Assembly: GCA_016718135.1 (NCBI GenBank)
Contig: JADKEF010000001.1
Span: forward strand, 555,001 to 619,000
Reading direction: 5' to 3'
From: Acidobacteriota bacterium
Lineage (GTDB): Bacteria; Acidobacteriota; Blastocatellia; Pyrinomonadales; Pyrinomonadaceae
Length of the DNA stretch: 64,000 nt
The stretch's first letter is position 1. Every line of letters begins with the position of its first letter. The notes beneath the pieces were generated by a model. That model ran no database searches. It saw only the letters and a list, made by a program, of their open reading frames with translations, and was not told the origin of the DNA. The translations under genes and the position numbers were made by a program. Shown in pieces: positions 25,502-32,919 of this stretch.

Positions 25502-27583
25502 TCAAACGCGGTACGAAATACCTAGCTTTTTCCCGACCCCTACCACGATCTGCGAATGTACATCTTCAACTTCCTGCTCAACTAAAGTCCGTTCGTCACT
25601 TCGATATTCGAGCCGAATTGTAAGCGAACGTTCACCCTCAGCCAGACCTTTACCTTCGTAGATATCAACATAGGTCGTACTGCGGCAGAGAGCGAAATTC
25701 ATTTCAGCAACCGAATCTCGAATATCGTCAAAACTGACATTCCGCCCAACCACAAATGAGATATCTCGAACGATTCCGGGATAGATCGACAGAGGTCGAT
25801 AGGCAAGAGGCGCCTGTTCGATCGAGAGAACAGTCTGCAAGTCGATCTCCGCAACGAAAATCGACTGGCGGAACTTATATGTAGTTGCCAGATCATCATT
25901 TAGACGACCGACAGATCCAACATCCCTTCCGTCGACCTGAATTCTGGCTGCTTGACCTTGTCGCAAATGACGAACAACGGCTGGGATGAAACTGACGTTA
26001 TCAACGCTAACCGCGGCCAGAGCCGCTTCTATGGAGCCCTTTGCGTCATAAAAATCCAGGTCACGCTCAGAAATCGCCTTGTTCTGTCTGATCTCACCAC
26101 CGATAAGGGCAATTGCGAGCAGTTTCTGCTCTTTAGGCGGCGAATCCTCGCCCGCCGCGGCCGCAAAGACCTTTCCAAGCTCAAAAAGCTTAATGTCGCG
26201 ACGTTGGTGATTCAGATTTAACCGCACGGCATCCAGTAATCCCGGCAAAATGCTCGGACGCATTCGCACCGCCCCGTCTATGACAGCGTCCTGAAGAGTA
26301 ATAAATTGCTCGGTTAGATCACTATCGACAAGGTTGGGAACCGTTTCAAATATCTCATCGTGCCGCGTATCGATAAAGCTATATGATAGAGCCTCATCAA
26401 AGCCCATATCCGCCAACACACGCCGCAGACGTTTCTCGCGAGGTTCATTTGGCTGATATTCACCCGCTCCGAACACTGGGGGGAGTTCAGCCGCGATATT
26501 TTCGTATCCGGCATGGCGAGCTATTTCTTCGACCAGGTCTTCCTCAATAGCAATGTCGTGCCGCCAAGATGGGGAAACAAAGATCTGAGATCTCAAATTT
26601 GGAATTTGAGACCGATCGACCGGCATGATGCCTAGAGCCGATAGAATTCTTACACACTCGTTGGTTTCGATCGTTAACCCCGTCAAACGCTGTACAGCAG
26701 CCGAAATATCCGGCGATTCAACGGTCTTCGGCGTGGACTTCGTCGGGTAAACGTTGATAAACTCCCCCAAAGTGCCTCCGGCGAGTTCTTGGGTTAGCTT
26801 GGCCGCTCGGTTCGACGCTCGAATAAGATTCTCGATGTCGACTCCGCGCTCGAAACGATAGCTGGCCTCGGTCGCCAGATTAAGTTTTCTTGACGTAGAC
26901 CTAATATTTGCTCGGTCGAAATACGCCACCTCAAGTAATACATTAACCGTCGACTCGGTTATACTTGAGTCCAAACCACCCATGATACCGCCGATTGCGG
27001 CGGGCTTTTCAGCGTCGCAGATGACGAGCATTGATTCGTCAAGCTTGCGTTCAACATCGTCGAGCGTTTGTATCGTCTCACCCGCTTTTGCACGGCGGAC
27101 GACAATGCGATTGTCGGTTAACTTGTCTAGATCAAACGAATGCATTGGCTGGCCGAGCTCGTGCATTACGTAATTGGTGATATCTGCTACATTATTGATC
27201 GAACGTTCTCCGATCGCCTCCAATCGGTCAACCAACCATTGCGGCGACGGCCCGATCTTCACGTTGCGAATAATACGAGCGGTAAAACGATAACAAAGCT
27301 CTGGATGGACGATCGAAACTAGGTTGGGGGCGGCATCCGCCACGGCGTCCGAAGAGCCTGTCGCAATTTCCAAGTCTTGATTCACCGCTATTTCTCGGGC
27401 GACTCCGAGATGTGATAGGCAATCTGGCCGATTCGACGTTAGATCGATGTCAAACACAAGATCACAGCCGTGTGCGTGAATGCCTTCGACGGCAAGCCCG
27501 ACGCGCGTCAGTTCTGCCGCGACCTCATCTGCAGTGAGGTCGGTTTCTACTAGGTCCCTTAGCCAGTTGTAGCTGATGTCCAT
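25502..27583 (-). CDS. pheT: Phenylalanyl-tRNA synthetase beta subunit, lacking the N-terminal tRNA-binding domain
   Basis: The beta subunit pairs with PheS in an alpha2-beta2 enzyme that charges tRNA-Phe. The protein is 693 residues against about 790-800 in E. coli. The N-terminus MDISYNWLRDLVETDLTADE runs into LTRVGLAVEGIHAHGCDLVF, then DIDLTSNRPDCLSHLGVARE. In the common form an OB/EMAP-like tRNA-binding domain of ~110 residues sits between those blocks, and here it is absent without a frame break. The B3/B4 editing region, B5 and the C-terminal FDX-ACB domain (RPLSIYPGIVRDISFVVGRN) are present. PheS precedes it by 51 bases. Confidence 0.95.
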   Translation of the reverse strand: MDISYNWLRDLVETDLTADEVAAELTRVGLAVEGIHAHGCDLVFDIDLTSNRPDCLSHLGVAREIAVNQDLEIATGSSDAVADAAPNLVSIVHPELCYRFTARIIRNVKIGPSPQWLVDRLEAIGERSINNVADITNYVMHELGQPMHSFDLDKLTDNRIVVRRAKAGETIQTLDDVERKLDESMLVICDAEKPAAIGGIMGGLDSSITESTVNVLLEVAYFDRANIRSTSRKLNLATEASYRFERGVDIENLIRASNRAAKLTQELAGGTLGEFINVYPTKSTPKTVESPDISAAVQRLTGLTIETNECVRILSALGIMPVDRSQIPNLRSQIFVSPSWRHDIAIEEDLVEEIARHAGYENIAAELPPVFGAGEYQPNEPREKRLRRVLADMGFDEALSYSFIDTRHDEIFETVPNLVDSDLTEQFITLQDAVIDGAVRMRPSILPGLLDAVRLNLNHQRRDIKLFELGKVFAAAAGEDSPPKEQKLLAIALIGGEIRQNKAISERDLDFYDAKGSIEAALAAVSVDNVSFIPAVVRHLRQGQAARIQVDGRDVGSVGRLNDDLATTYKFRQSIFVAEIDLQTVLSIEQAPLAYRPLSIYPGIVRDISFVVGRNVSFDDIRDSVAEMNFALCRSTTYVDIYEGKGLAEGERSLTIRLEYRSDERTLVEQEVEDVHSQIVVGVGKKLGISYRV

Positions 27584-27634
27584 TTAGATTCCAAACAAAC
27601 GGCGTTCCACCGTTCCATACGTTTCCCCCAGGGA

Positions 27635-28726
27635 TTACGAGAACTGCTCAAGAAATCGCACGTCATTCTCAAACATGTGCCGAATGTCGTCGATCGAATA
27701 CATCAGGGCGGTCATTCGTTCTAAGCCGAAGCCAAAAGCAAAGCCTGAATAAATCGTCGGATCTACTCCACAGGCTCGCAGCACGTTTGGATGTACCATT
27801 CCTGACCCGCCAAGCTCGATCCAGCCGGAGCCTTTGCACGGCCGGCAGCGTTCACCCTGGAAAACTCCCGATCCGGCGCATTTGAAGCACGAGAAATCGA
27901 ATTCCGCTGAGGGCTCGGTAAAAGGGAAGTACGACGGGCGAAAGCGTGTGACCGTGTCCGGGCCGTACATTCGCTTGAGCCATTCGGTGACAGTGCCCTT
28001 AAGATGGGCCATCGTGATGCCTTTGTCCACGCACAGGCCCTCGAGCTGGTGAAACATCGGTGTATGCGTCATATCCGGCGTATCTCGGCGAAAAACACGT
28101 CCCGGGGCGAGTATTCGCAAAGGAACACCACGCCGTTCCATCGCCCGGATCTGCACGGTCGATGTTTGAGAACGAAGAGCAAATCCCTCGGTCGTGTAAA
28201 ATGTATCCTGAGATTCCCGAGCCGGATGCCCCTCGGGTATGTTCAGTGCATCGAAATTGTAGTAATCCGTCTCTATCTCACGGTCATCCTCGATCGCATA
28301 GCCCATCGAGACGAAAATGTCTTCGATCTTTTGCCGCAGGATCGTGATCGGATGAAGATGGCCGGTACGCGGCCGGCGTCCCGGAATCGTTACATCAAGG
28401 CTCTCCAATTCGATCTTCAGCAAACTAATTCGGCTACGCAGACCATTTTCTACAGCACCGATCGCTTCAACGATACCTCTCTCGACGACCTGAACAAATT
28501 GCCCAAAAGAACCACGTTCTTCGGGCGGAATCCTACCGATGAGCTTCATAGCTCCTGCGATTGGGGATTTTTTCCCTGTGTGAAGAATCTTAAGTTCGGA
28601 GATCTCATGCAATAAGAGCTCGGCTTCATTCAGAGATGCTGCCTCCAGATCGATTCCGCTAAATTTTGCGAACTCTGTCTCAAAAGCGACCTTTATCGCT
28701 TCGACTGAATTTCGTTCTTCAGACAT
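27635..28726 (-). CDS. pheS: Phenylalanyl-tRNA synthetase alpha subunit
   Basis: A 363-residue class II synthetase subunit. The N-terminal coiled coil (residues 1-85) is followed by the catalytic domain: GHLHPITILRQKIEDIFVSM, FDALNIPEGHPARESQDTFY (motif 1 region), then motif 2 RILAPGRVFRRDTPDMTHTP, and motif 3 FGFGLERMTALMYSIDDIR. An inserted zinc-knuckle-like pair FSCFKCAGSG and ERCRPCKGSG occurs around residues 285-310, just before the usual WIELGGSGMVHP. It heads the pheS-pheT-zapB-like-zapA unit. Confidence 0.96.
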   Translation of the reverse strand: MSEERNSVEAIKVAFETEFAKFSGIDLEAASLNEAELLLHEISELKILHTGKKSPIAGAMKLIGRIPPEERGSFGQFVQVVERGIVEAIGAVENGLRSRISLLKIELESLDVTIPGRRPRTGHLHPITILRQKIEDIFVSMGYAIEDDREIETDYYNFDALNIPEGHPARESQDTFYTTEGFALRSQTSTVQIRAMERRGVPLRILAPGRVFRRDTPDMTHTPMFHQLEGLCVDKGITMAHLKGTVTEWLKRMYGPDTVTRFRPSYFPFTEPSAEFDFSCFKCAGSGVFQGERCRPCKGSGWIELGGSGMVHPNVLRACGVDPTIYSGFAFGFGLERMTALMYSIDDIRHMFENDVRFLEQFS

Positions 28727-28909
28727 AAGTTAAGAGGATATCAGTTTGTGATGGAAAACAGTGACTGAGCATCTTCAATTTTATCAGCCAATAGTAATCT
28801 CGCAAAACTCAACCAGGTCATAAGACCAGCCATATTTTTTTGTCAGGCCGAAGTGGGGTGTTATCATCACCTTAGGCAAAGATTTACACTCCGTTAGTGG
28901 GCAAAACAC

Positions 28910-29941
28910 ATGAAAGCGATTGTTAAGAGCAAGGCCGAAGAGGGACTTTGGTTGGAAGATGTTCCGGAACCGTCGATCGGCATAAATGACGTTCTGATTA
29001 AGATCAAAAGGACTGGCATCTGTGGCACCGACGTTCATATTTGGAACTGGGACGCCTGGGCTCAAAGCACGATAAAAGTTCCGACCATACTTGGGCATGA
29101 ACTCGTTGGAGAGATCGTCGAGGTTGGCTCGAACGTGAATGATTTCTATATTGGCGATATTGTGAGTGTTGAAGGGCACCTGGTCTGCGGCCGCTGCCGC
29201 AATTGTCTCGCCGGTCGGCGTTACAAATGTGCGAATACACTAGGTTACGGCGTGAATACGGACGGTGGTTTTGCCGAGTATATGGCCGTGCCATTTACCA
29301 ATATATGGAAACACAATAAGGGTATTGATCTCGACGTCGCTGCGATCTTTGACCCATTTGGCAACGCGGTTCATACGGCCCTCGCATTCGAGGTTTTTGG
29401 CGAGGACGTGTTGATCACCGGAGCGGGGCCGATCGGCATCATGGCTGCGGCGGTCGCAAAGCATGCCGGGGCCCGGCATGTTGTCATCACCGACGTAAAT
29501 CCTAAGCGGCTCGAGCTGGCCCAGAAGTTTAGCGTCACGCTGGCAGTCGATGTTCGTGAAAAATCGATCGAATACGTAAAGAGGGAGCTCGGGATGAAGG
29601 AGGGCTTCGACGTTGGCATGGAGATGTCGGGCAATCCGAACGCGTTTCGCGATATGCTCGCGAATATGGCTCACGGAGGCAACGTCGCATTTCTAGGTAT
29701 TCCTTCGGACGAATTCGCGATCAACTGGAAGACTGTTATTTTCAACATGCTTACAATTAAGGGCATTTACGGCCGCGAAATGTACGAGACCTGGTATCAG
29801 ATGAGTGTGCTTCTTGAAGGTGGCCTCGATATCTCACCCGTAATAACTCACCGATTCTCATACAAGGATTTTGCAAAGGGTTTCGAAGTGATGAGAGAAG
29901 GAAATAGCGGGAAAGTCATTCTCGATTGGAGCGACGTTTAG
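28910..29941 (+). CDS. tdh: L-threonine 3-dehydrogenase
   Basis: A zinc medium-chain dehydrogenase of 343 residues that oxidises L-threonine to 2-amino-3-oxobutanoate with NAD. Catalytic zinc ligands are visible in GICGTDVHIWNWDAW (Cys ~38) and TILGHELVGEIVEVG (His-Glu). The structural zinc site is CGRCRNCLAGRRYKC. The Rossmann motif is LITGAGPIGIMAAAVA (residues ~167-182). Tdh-specific features include the YGVNTDGGFAEYMAVP loop and the C-terminal HRFSYKDFAKGFEVM. It is followed after 41 bases by kbl, which splits its product, so the two form a threonine-to-glycine operon. Confidence 0.96.
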   Translation: MKAIVKSKAEEGLWLEDVPEPSIGINDVLIKIKRTGICGTDVHIWNWDAWAQSTIKVPTILGHELVGEIVEVGSNVNDFYIGDIVSVEGHLVCGRCRNCLAGRRYKCANTLGYGVNTDGGFAEYMAVPFTNIWKHNKGIDLDVAAIFDPFGNAVHTALAFEVFGEDVLITGAGPIGIMAAAVAKHAGARHVVITDVNPKRLELAQKFSVTLAVDVREKSIEYVKRELGMKEGFDVGMEMSGNPNAFRDMLANMAHGGNVAFLGIPSDEFAINWKTVIFNMLTIKGIYGREMYETWYQMSVLLEGGLDISPVITHRFSYKDFAKGFEVMREGNSGKVILDWSDV

Positions 29942-29982
29942 ATATAACAGGGATATTCGCGAAGGCCGCGAAAGGACAAATT

Positions 29983-31164
29983 ATGTACGGCAAAGTCAAA
30001 GAACACCTGGAAAATACGTTGAATGATATCCGCCAAGCCGGGCTTTTCAAGAACGAGCGCGTCATCGAGAGTCCGCAGGAGGCTCGGATCGAGGTTGGCG
30101 GGCGCAGTGTTCTAAATATGTGCGCCAATAATTATTTAGGCTTATCGGACCATCCCGCGATTGTCGAAGCGGCACACCAGGGCCTAAAAGAATGGGGTTT
30201 TGGCCTTTCTTCGGTGCGCTTCATTTGCGGAACTCAGTCGATCCACAAGGAGCTCGAGGCGAAGATCAGCGAGTTTCTCGGTACTGAGGACACAATTCTC
30301 TACACGTCATGCTTCGACGCGAATGGCGGTTTGTTTGAGACCGTTTTGGGAGAAGAAGACGCGGTGATTTCGGATGAATTGAATCATGCCAGCGTCATCG
30401 ACGGAATTCGCTTGAGCAAGGCACAGCGTTTTCGTTATAAGAACGGCGATATGGCCGATCTCGAAGCGAAACTACAGGAGGCCGGTTCGGCTCGATTCAA
30501 AATGGTCGCAACCGACGGGGTTTTCTCGATGGATGGCTACATCGCTAAGCTGGATGAGATTTGCGACCTTGCCGAGAAATATGACGCGATGGTGATGGTG
30601 GACGATTCACATGCGGTCGGTTTTGTTGGTGAGAAAGGCCGTGGCACGCATGAACATTGCGGCGTCCTGGGCCGTGTCGACATAATAACTGGAACGCTTG
30701 GAAAGGCGTTAGGCGGAGCGAGCGGCGGGTATACAAGCGGCAAGAAGGAGATAATCGATCTTCTGCGTCAACGTTCGAGGCCTTACCTTTTCTCTAATTC
30801 CGTTGCTCCACCGATCGTGGCGGCCGCGATAGCAGCGATCGATATGCTGACAACATCAACCGAGCTTCGCGACAAACTGCAAGAAAACACTCGCTATTTC
30901 CGCGAAAAGATCACTGAGATCGGTTTAGACGTTTTGCCGGGTGAGCATCCGATCGTGCCCATTATGTTCGGAGATGCGATCCCCGCCGTCAAGATGGCTG
31001 AAGCATTGCTCGTGAAAGGTGTCTATGTGATCCCGTTCTCTTTTCCGGTCGTGCCGAAAGGGAAGGCACGTATACGAACTCAGGTGTCGGCCGCACATTC
31101 AAAAGATGACCTAGACTTCGCGATAGCAAAATTTGCAGAAGCGAAAACTGAAGTCGGAATATAG
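29983..31164 (+). CDS. kbl: Glycine C-acetyltransferase (2-amino-3-ketobutyrate CoA ligase)
   Basis: A PLP enzyme of 393 residues in the alpha-oxoamine synthase family that converts 2-amino-3-oxobutanoate and CoA to glycine and acetyl-CoA. The start at 29983 (MYGKVKEHLENTLNDIRQAG) matches the family N-terminus; the open frame reaches back to 29926 only by chance. Motifs: NMCANNYLGLSDHP, FICGTQSIHKELE, LNHASVIDGIRLS, MVMVDDSHAVGFVG and the PLP lysine in TGTLGKALGGASGG. It forms an operon with tdh, closed by the hairpin at 31171. Confidence 0.96.
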   Translation: MYGKVKEHLENTLNDIRQAGLFKNERVIESPQEARIEVGGRSVLNMCANNYLGLSDHPAIVEAAHQGLKEWGFGLSSVRFICGTQSIHKELEAKISEFLGTEDTILYTSCFDANGGLFETVLGEEDAVISDELNHASVIDGIRLSKAQRFRYKNGDMADLEAKLQEAGSARFKMVATDGVFSMDGYIAKLDEICDLAEKYDAMVMVDDSHAVGFVGEKGRGTHEHCGVLGRVDIITGTLGKALGGASGGYTSGKKEIIDLLRQRSRPYLFSNSVAPPIVAAAIAAIDMLTTSTELRDKLQENTRYFREKITEIGLDVLPGEHPIVPIMFGDAIPAVKMAEALLVKGVYVIPFSFPVVPKGKARIRTQVSAAHSKDDLDFAIAKFAEAKTEVGI

Positions 31165-31170
31165 CGAAAA

Positions 31171-31199
31171 GGCGTGAGGATGTACACCATCCTCACGCC
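31171..31199. terminator. Strong hairpin between kbl and the DUF3303 gene
   Basis: A perfect 12-bp stem GGCGTGAGGATG / CATCCTCACGCC with a 5-base loop lies between convergent genes. The following T content is modest (ACATTTACC). It can serve either direction. Confidence 0.75.
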
Positions 31200-31222
31200 A
31201 CATTTACCTTAAATGGCCTCCG

Positions 31223-31495
31223 CTAGGACTTGCTTGCAAAGAGATCGACCATTTCAGCCGAAGTAACTACCGGAACAACCTCGAAATCAACGAGGTCCCC
31301 CCAATTCTTTATCCACTCTTGCAGAAGCGCAGGGTCGTCGGTTTCCATTACCTGAAAACATCGATCCATTCCGACCTCGATCCAACTATTTACATAGCTC
31401 AGGCCCTCGGGCATCAGACGCCCTTGTTCGGCAAAGCGCTTGTAAACCGGAGCCGGATCGCGGTCTTTGAAATGTTCGACCACCATGAAAAGCAT
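31223..31495 (-). CDS. DUF3303-family protein
   Basis: A 90-residue soluble protein: MLFMVVEHFKDRDPAPVYKR, then GRLMPEGLSYVNSWIEVGMD and RCFQVMETDDPALLQEWIKN, ending DLVDFEVVPVV. This is the ferredoxin-like pattern of DUF3303, a widespread family of unknown function related to dimeric alpha-beta barrel proteins. It starts 6 bases after the rplT stop on the same strand, so it is the last gene of the thrS-infC-rpmI-rplT transcript or has a promoter inside rplT. Confidence 0.8.
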   Translation of the reverse strand: MLFMVVEHFKDRDPAPVYKRFAEQGRLMPEGLSYVNSWIEVGMDRCFQVMETDDPALLQEWIKNWGDLVDFEVVPVVTSAEMVDLFASKS

Positions 31496-31501
31496 CGTTG
31501 C

Positions 31502-31875
31502 TTAGGCTGCTACTTGCTGCTTGCTGATCGCATCGCGTGCCTGTCCGGCAACTGCTGCAAATGCCTCAGGCTGTTTGACGGCCATGTCGGCGAGAACTTT
31601 GCGGTCGAGTTCGATACCGGCAAGATTAAGGCCGTGAATGAACTGCGAATACTTCATGTCGTTCAGACGGCAAGCCGCGTTAATACGGACGATCCACAGT
31701 TTGCGAAAATCACGCTTTTTCAGCTTACGGCCTGTATATGCAAAGTTTAATGCTCGTTCGACCGACTCTTTGGCCGAGCGATACAGCTTTGATTTTGTTC
31801 CACGATAGCCTCTGGCTAGGGCTAAGATTTTTTGCGCTTCTCGAGGCGCTTATTACCACGTTTTGCTCTTGGCAT
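31502..31875 (-). CDS. rplT: Ribosomal protein L20 (one-base frameshift)
   Basis: L20 is an assembly protein of the 50S subunit. Translation from 31875 gives MPRAKRGNKRLEKRKK, then a stop because the A run (plus-strand T run 31828-31833) has six rather than seven bases. Restoring one A yields ILALARGYRGTKSKLYRSAK and continues to the normal end, KQQVAA, about 124 residues. All family features are present: the basic N-terminal extension and RDFRKLWIVRINAACRLNDM. Since L20 is normally essential and single copy, a sequence error is the most economical explanation. L20 usually autoregulates this operon, but no leader pseudoknot was identified here. Confidence 0.9.
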
Positions 31876-31952
31876 TGTTCACTCCTTCGTTGTGAAAATG
31901 AGAACGGGCGATCTCCGCAATTCTCCATCTTCAACAATCAATTCTCAATTAA

Positions 31953-32156
31953 TTAATTACGTCCGTAAGGCAGCATCTTTTCGACGCGTTTCTGATCGCC
32001 TTCGGATACCAAGCAATCAATATCGAGATTGCGTTTACGTTTGCTGGTCTTTTTCGTCAGGATGTGACGAGCGTGGCTGTGGCCGCGTTTGAATTTGCCC
32101 GACGCTGTCGAGCGAAATCGCTTGGCTGCGCCTTTGTGTGTTTTGAGTTTTGGCAT
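31953..32156 (-). CDS. rpmI: Ribosomal protein L35
   Basis: A 67-residue basic protein, MPKLKTHKGAAKRFRSTASG then KFKRGHSHARHILTKKTSKR, ending RVEKMLPYGRN. This is a full-length, canonical bL35 of the large ribosomal subunit. It lies between infC (47 bases upstream) and rplT (77 bases downstream), the standard infC-rpmI-rplT order. Confidence 0.97.
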   Translation of the reverse strand: MPKLKTHKGAAKRFRSTASGKFKRGHSHARHILTKKTSKRKRNLDIDCLVSEGDQKRVEKMLPYGRN

Positions 32157-32203
32157 AACCTGTCTCCTATGTATAACTTATGCTAGATACCTAAAAGTAA
32201 CTT

Positions 32204-32893
32204 CTAAAATATTTCGTCGTCGTCCTTCGGCTCTTCCTTAGCCTTCTCGATGAGCTTTTTCACAGCCGCTTTCTTCGGCTTCTCGGGCTCGTCTTCCCTA
32301 TTCGGAGCAACCGAAGTGTGCTTGGTCACCGTTGGTATCTTCGCTTTCTTCGGCGAAAGGATCGTGAACATCTGATAGCCTTCCATCTTTGGTGCCACCT
32401 CGATATCAGCCAGATCCAACAGATCTTGTGTCAAACGCTTGAGGATCTTGGCCCCGAGTTCGCGGTGAGACATCTCACGTCCGCGAAAGGCAATTGCGGC
32501 CCTTACTTTATCGCCTTCGCCCAGCCATTGGCGGGCGTGTTCCATCCGATATTGGTAGTCGTGATCGTCGGTGCCCGGTCGGAATTTGATCTCCTTGACC
32601 TGGACGGTGACCTGTTTCTTCTTTGCTTCGTGAGCCTTTTTCTTCTGCTCGTAAAGAAACTTGCCGTAATCGATGATCTTACACACGGGCGGATGGCCAT
32701 TTGGCGAGATCTCTACGAGATCGAGCCCGCGTCTTCTAGCTTCCTGAATGGCATCGCGAGTGTCCATGACACCGAGAGTTCCACCATCGTCGAGAACTAC
32801 GCGGACCGACGGTACTCTAATACGCTCATTCGTACGGTGCAGCGGTTCACGAAACCGCGGCTTAAACCTATTTCCACCAAATCTTCTAGCGAT
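32204..32893 (-). CDS. infC: Translation initiation factor IF-3 with AUC start
   Basis: IF-3 binds the 30S subunit and enforces start-codon fidelity. From the ATG at 32767 the frame lacks the normal IF3-N domain. In the same frame upstream the sequence reads ARRFGGNRFKPRFREPLHRT-NERIRVPSVRVVLDDGGTLG, a normal N-domain, back to ATC at 32893-32891. This codon is preceded by AGGAGG with a 5-base spacer, and no ATG, GTG or TTG fits. infC in many bacteria uses AUU or AUC so that IF-3 represses its own translation. The protein would be 229 residues, ending in a Lys/Glu-rich tail (KKLIEKAKEEPKDDDEIF) longer than in E. coli. Confidence 0.92.
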   Translation of the reverse strand: MARRFGGNRFKPRFREPLHRTNERIRVPSVRVVLDDGGTLGVMDTRDAIQEARRRGLDLVEISPNGHPPVCKIIDYGKFLYEQKKKAHEAKKKQVTVQVKEIKFRPGTDDHDYQYRMEHARQWLGEGDKVRAAIAFRGREMSHRELGAKILKRLTQDLLDLADIEVAPKMEGYQMFTILSPKKAKIPTVTKHTSVAPNREDEPEKPKKAAVKKLIEKAKEEPKDDDEIF

Positions 32894-32904
32894 AAATGCC
32901 TCCT
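32891..32904 (-). promoter_or_regulatory. Shine-Dalgarno and AUC start codon of infC
   Basis: AGGAGG (32904-32899) is a perfect anti-16S match placed 5 bases before ATC (32893-32891). A strong ribosome site joined to a rare start codon is the known arrangement for IF-3 autogenous control. Confidence 0.85.
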
Positions 32905-32919
32905 GTGTTAAATGCCATC

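Noticed and set aside
31828..31833. Programmed frameshift in rplT
   Set aside because: L20 is not known to use recoding, and the same run-shortening occurs in several unrelated genes nearby, so error is simpler.
32204..32767. Short IF-3 beginning at ATG 32767
   Set aside because: It would remove the conserved N-domain, which is clearly encoded upstream in the same frame from the AUC.
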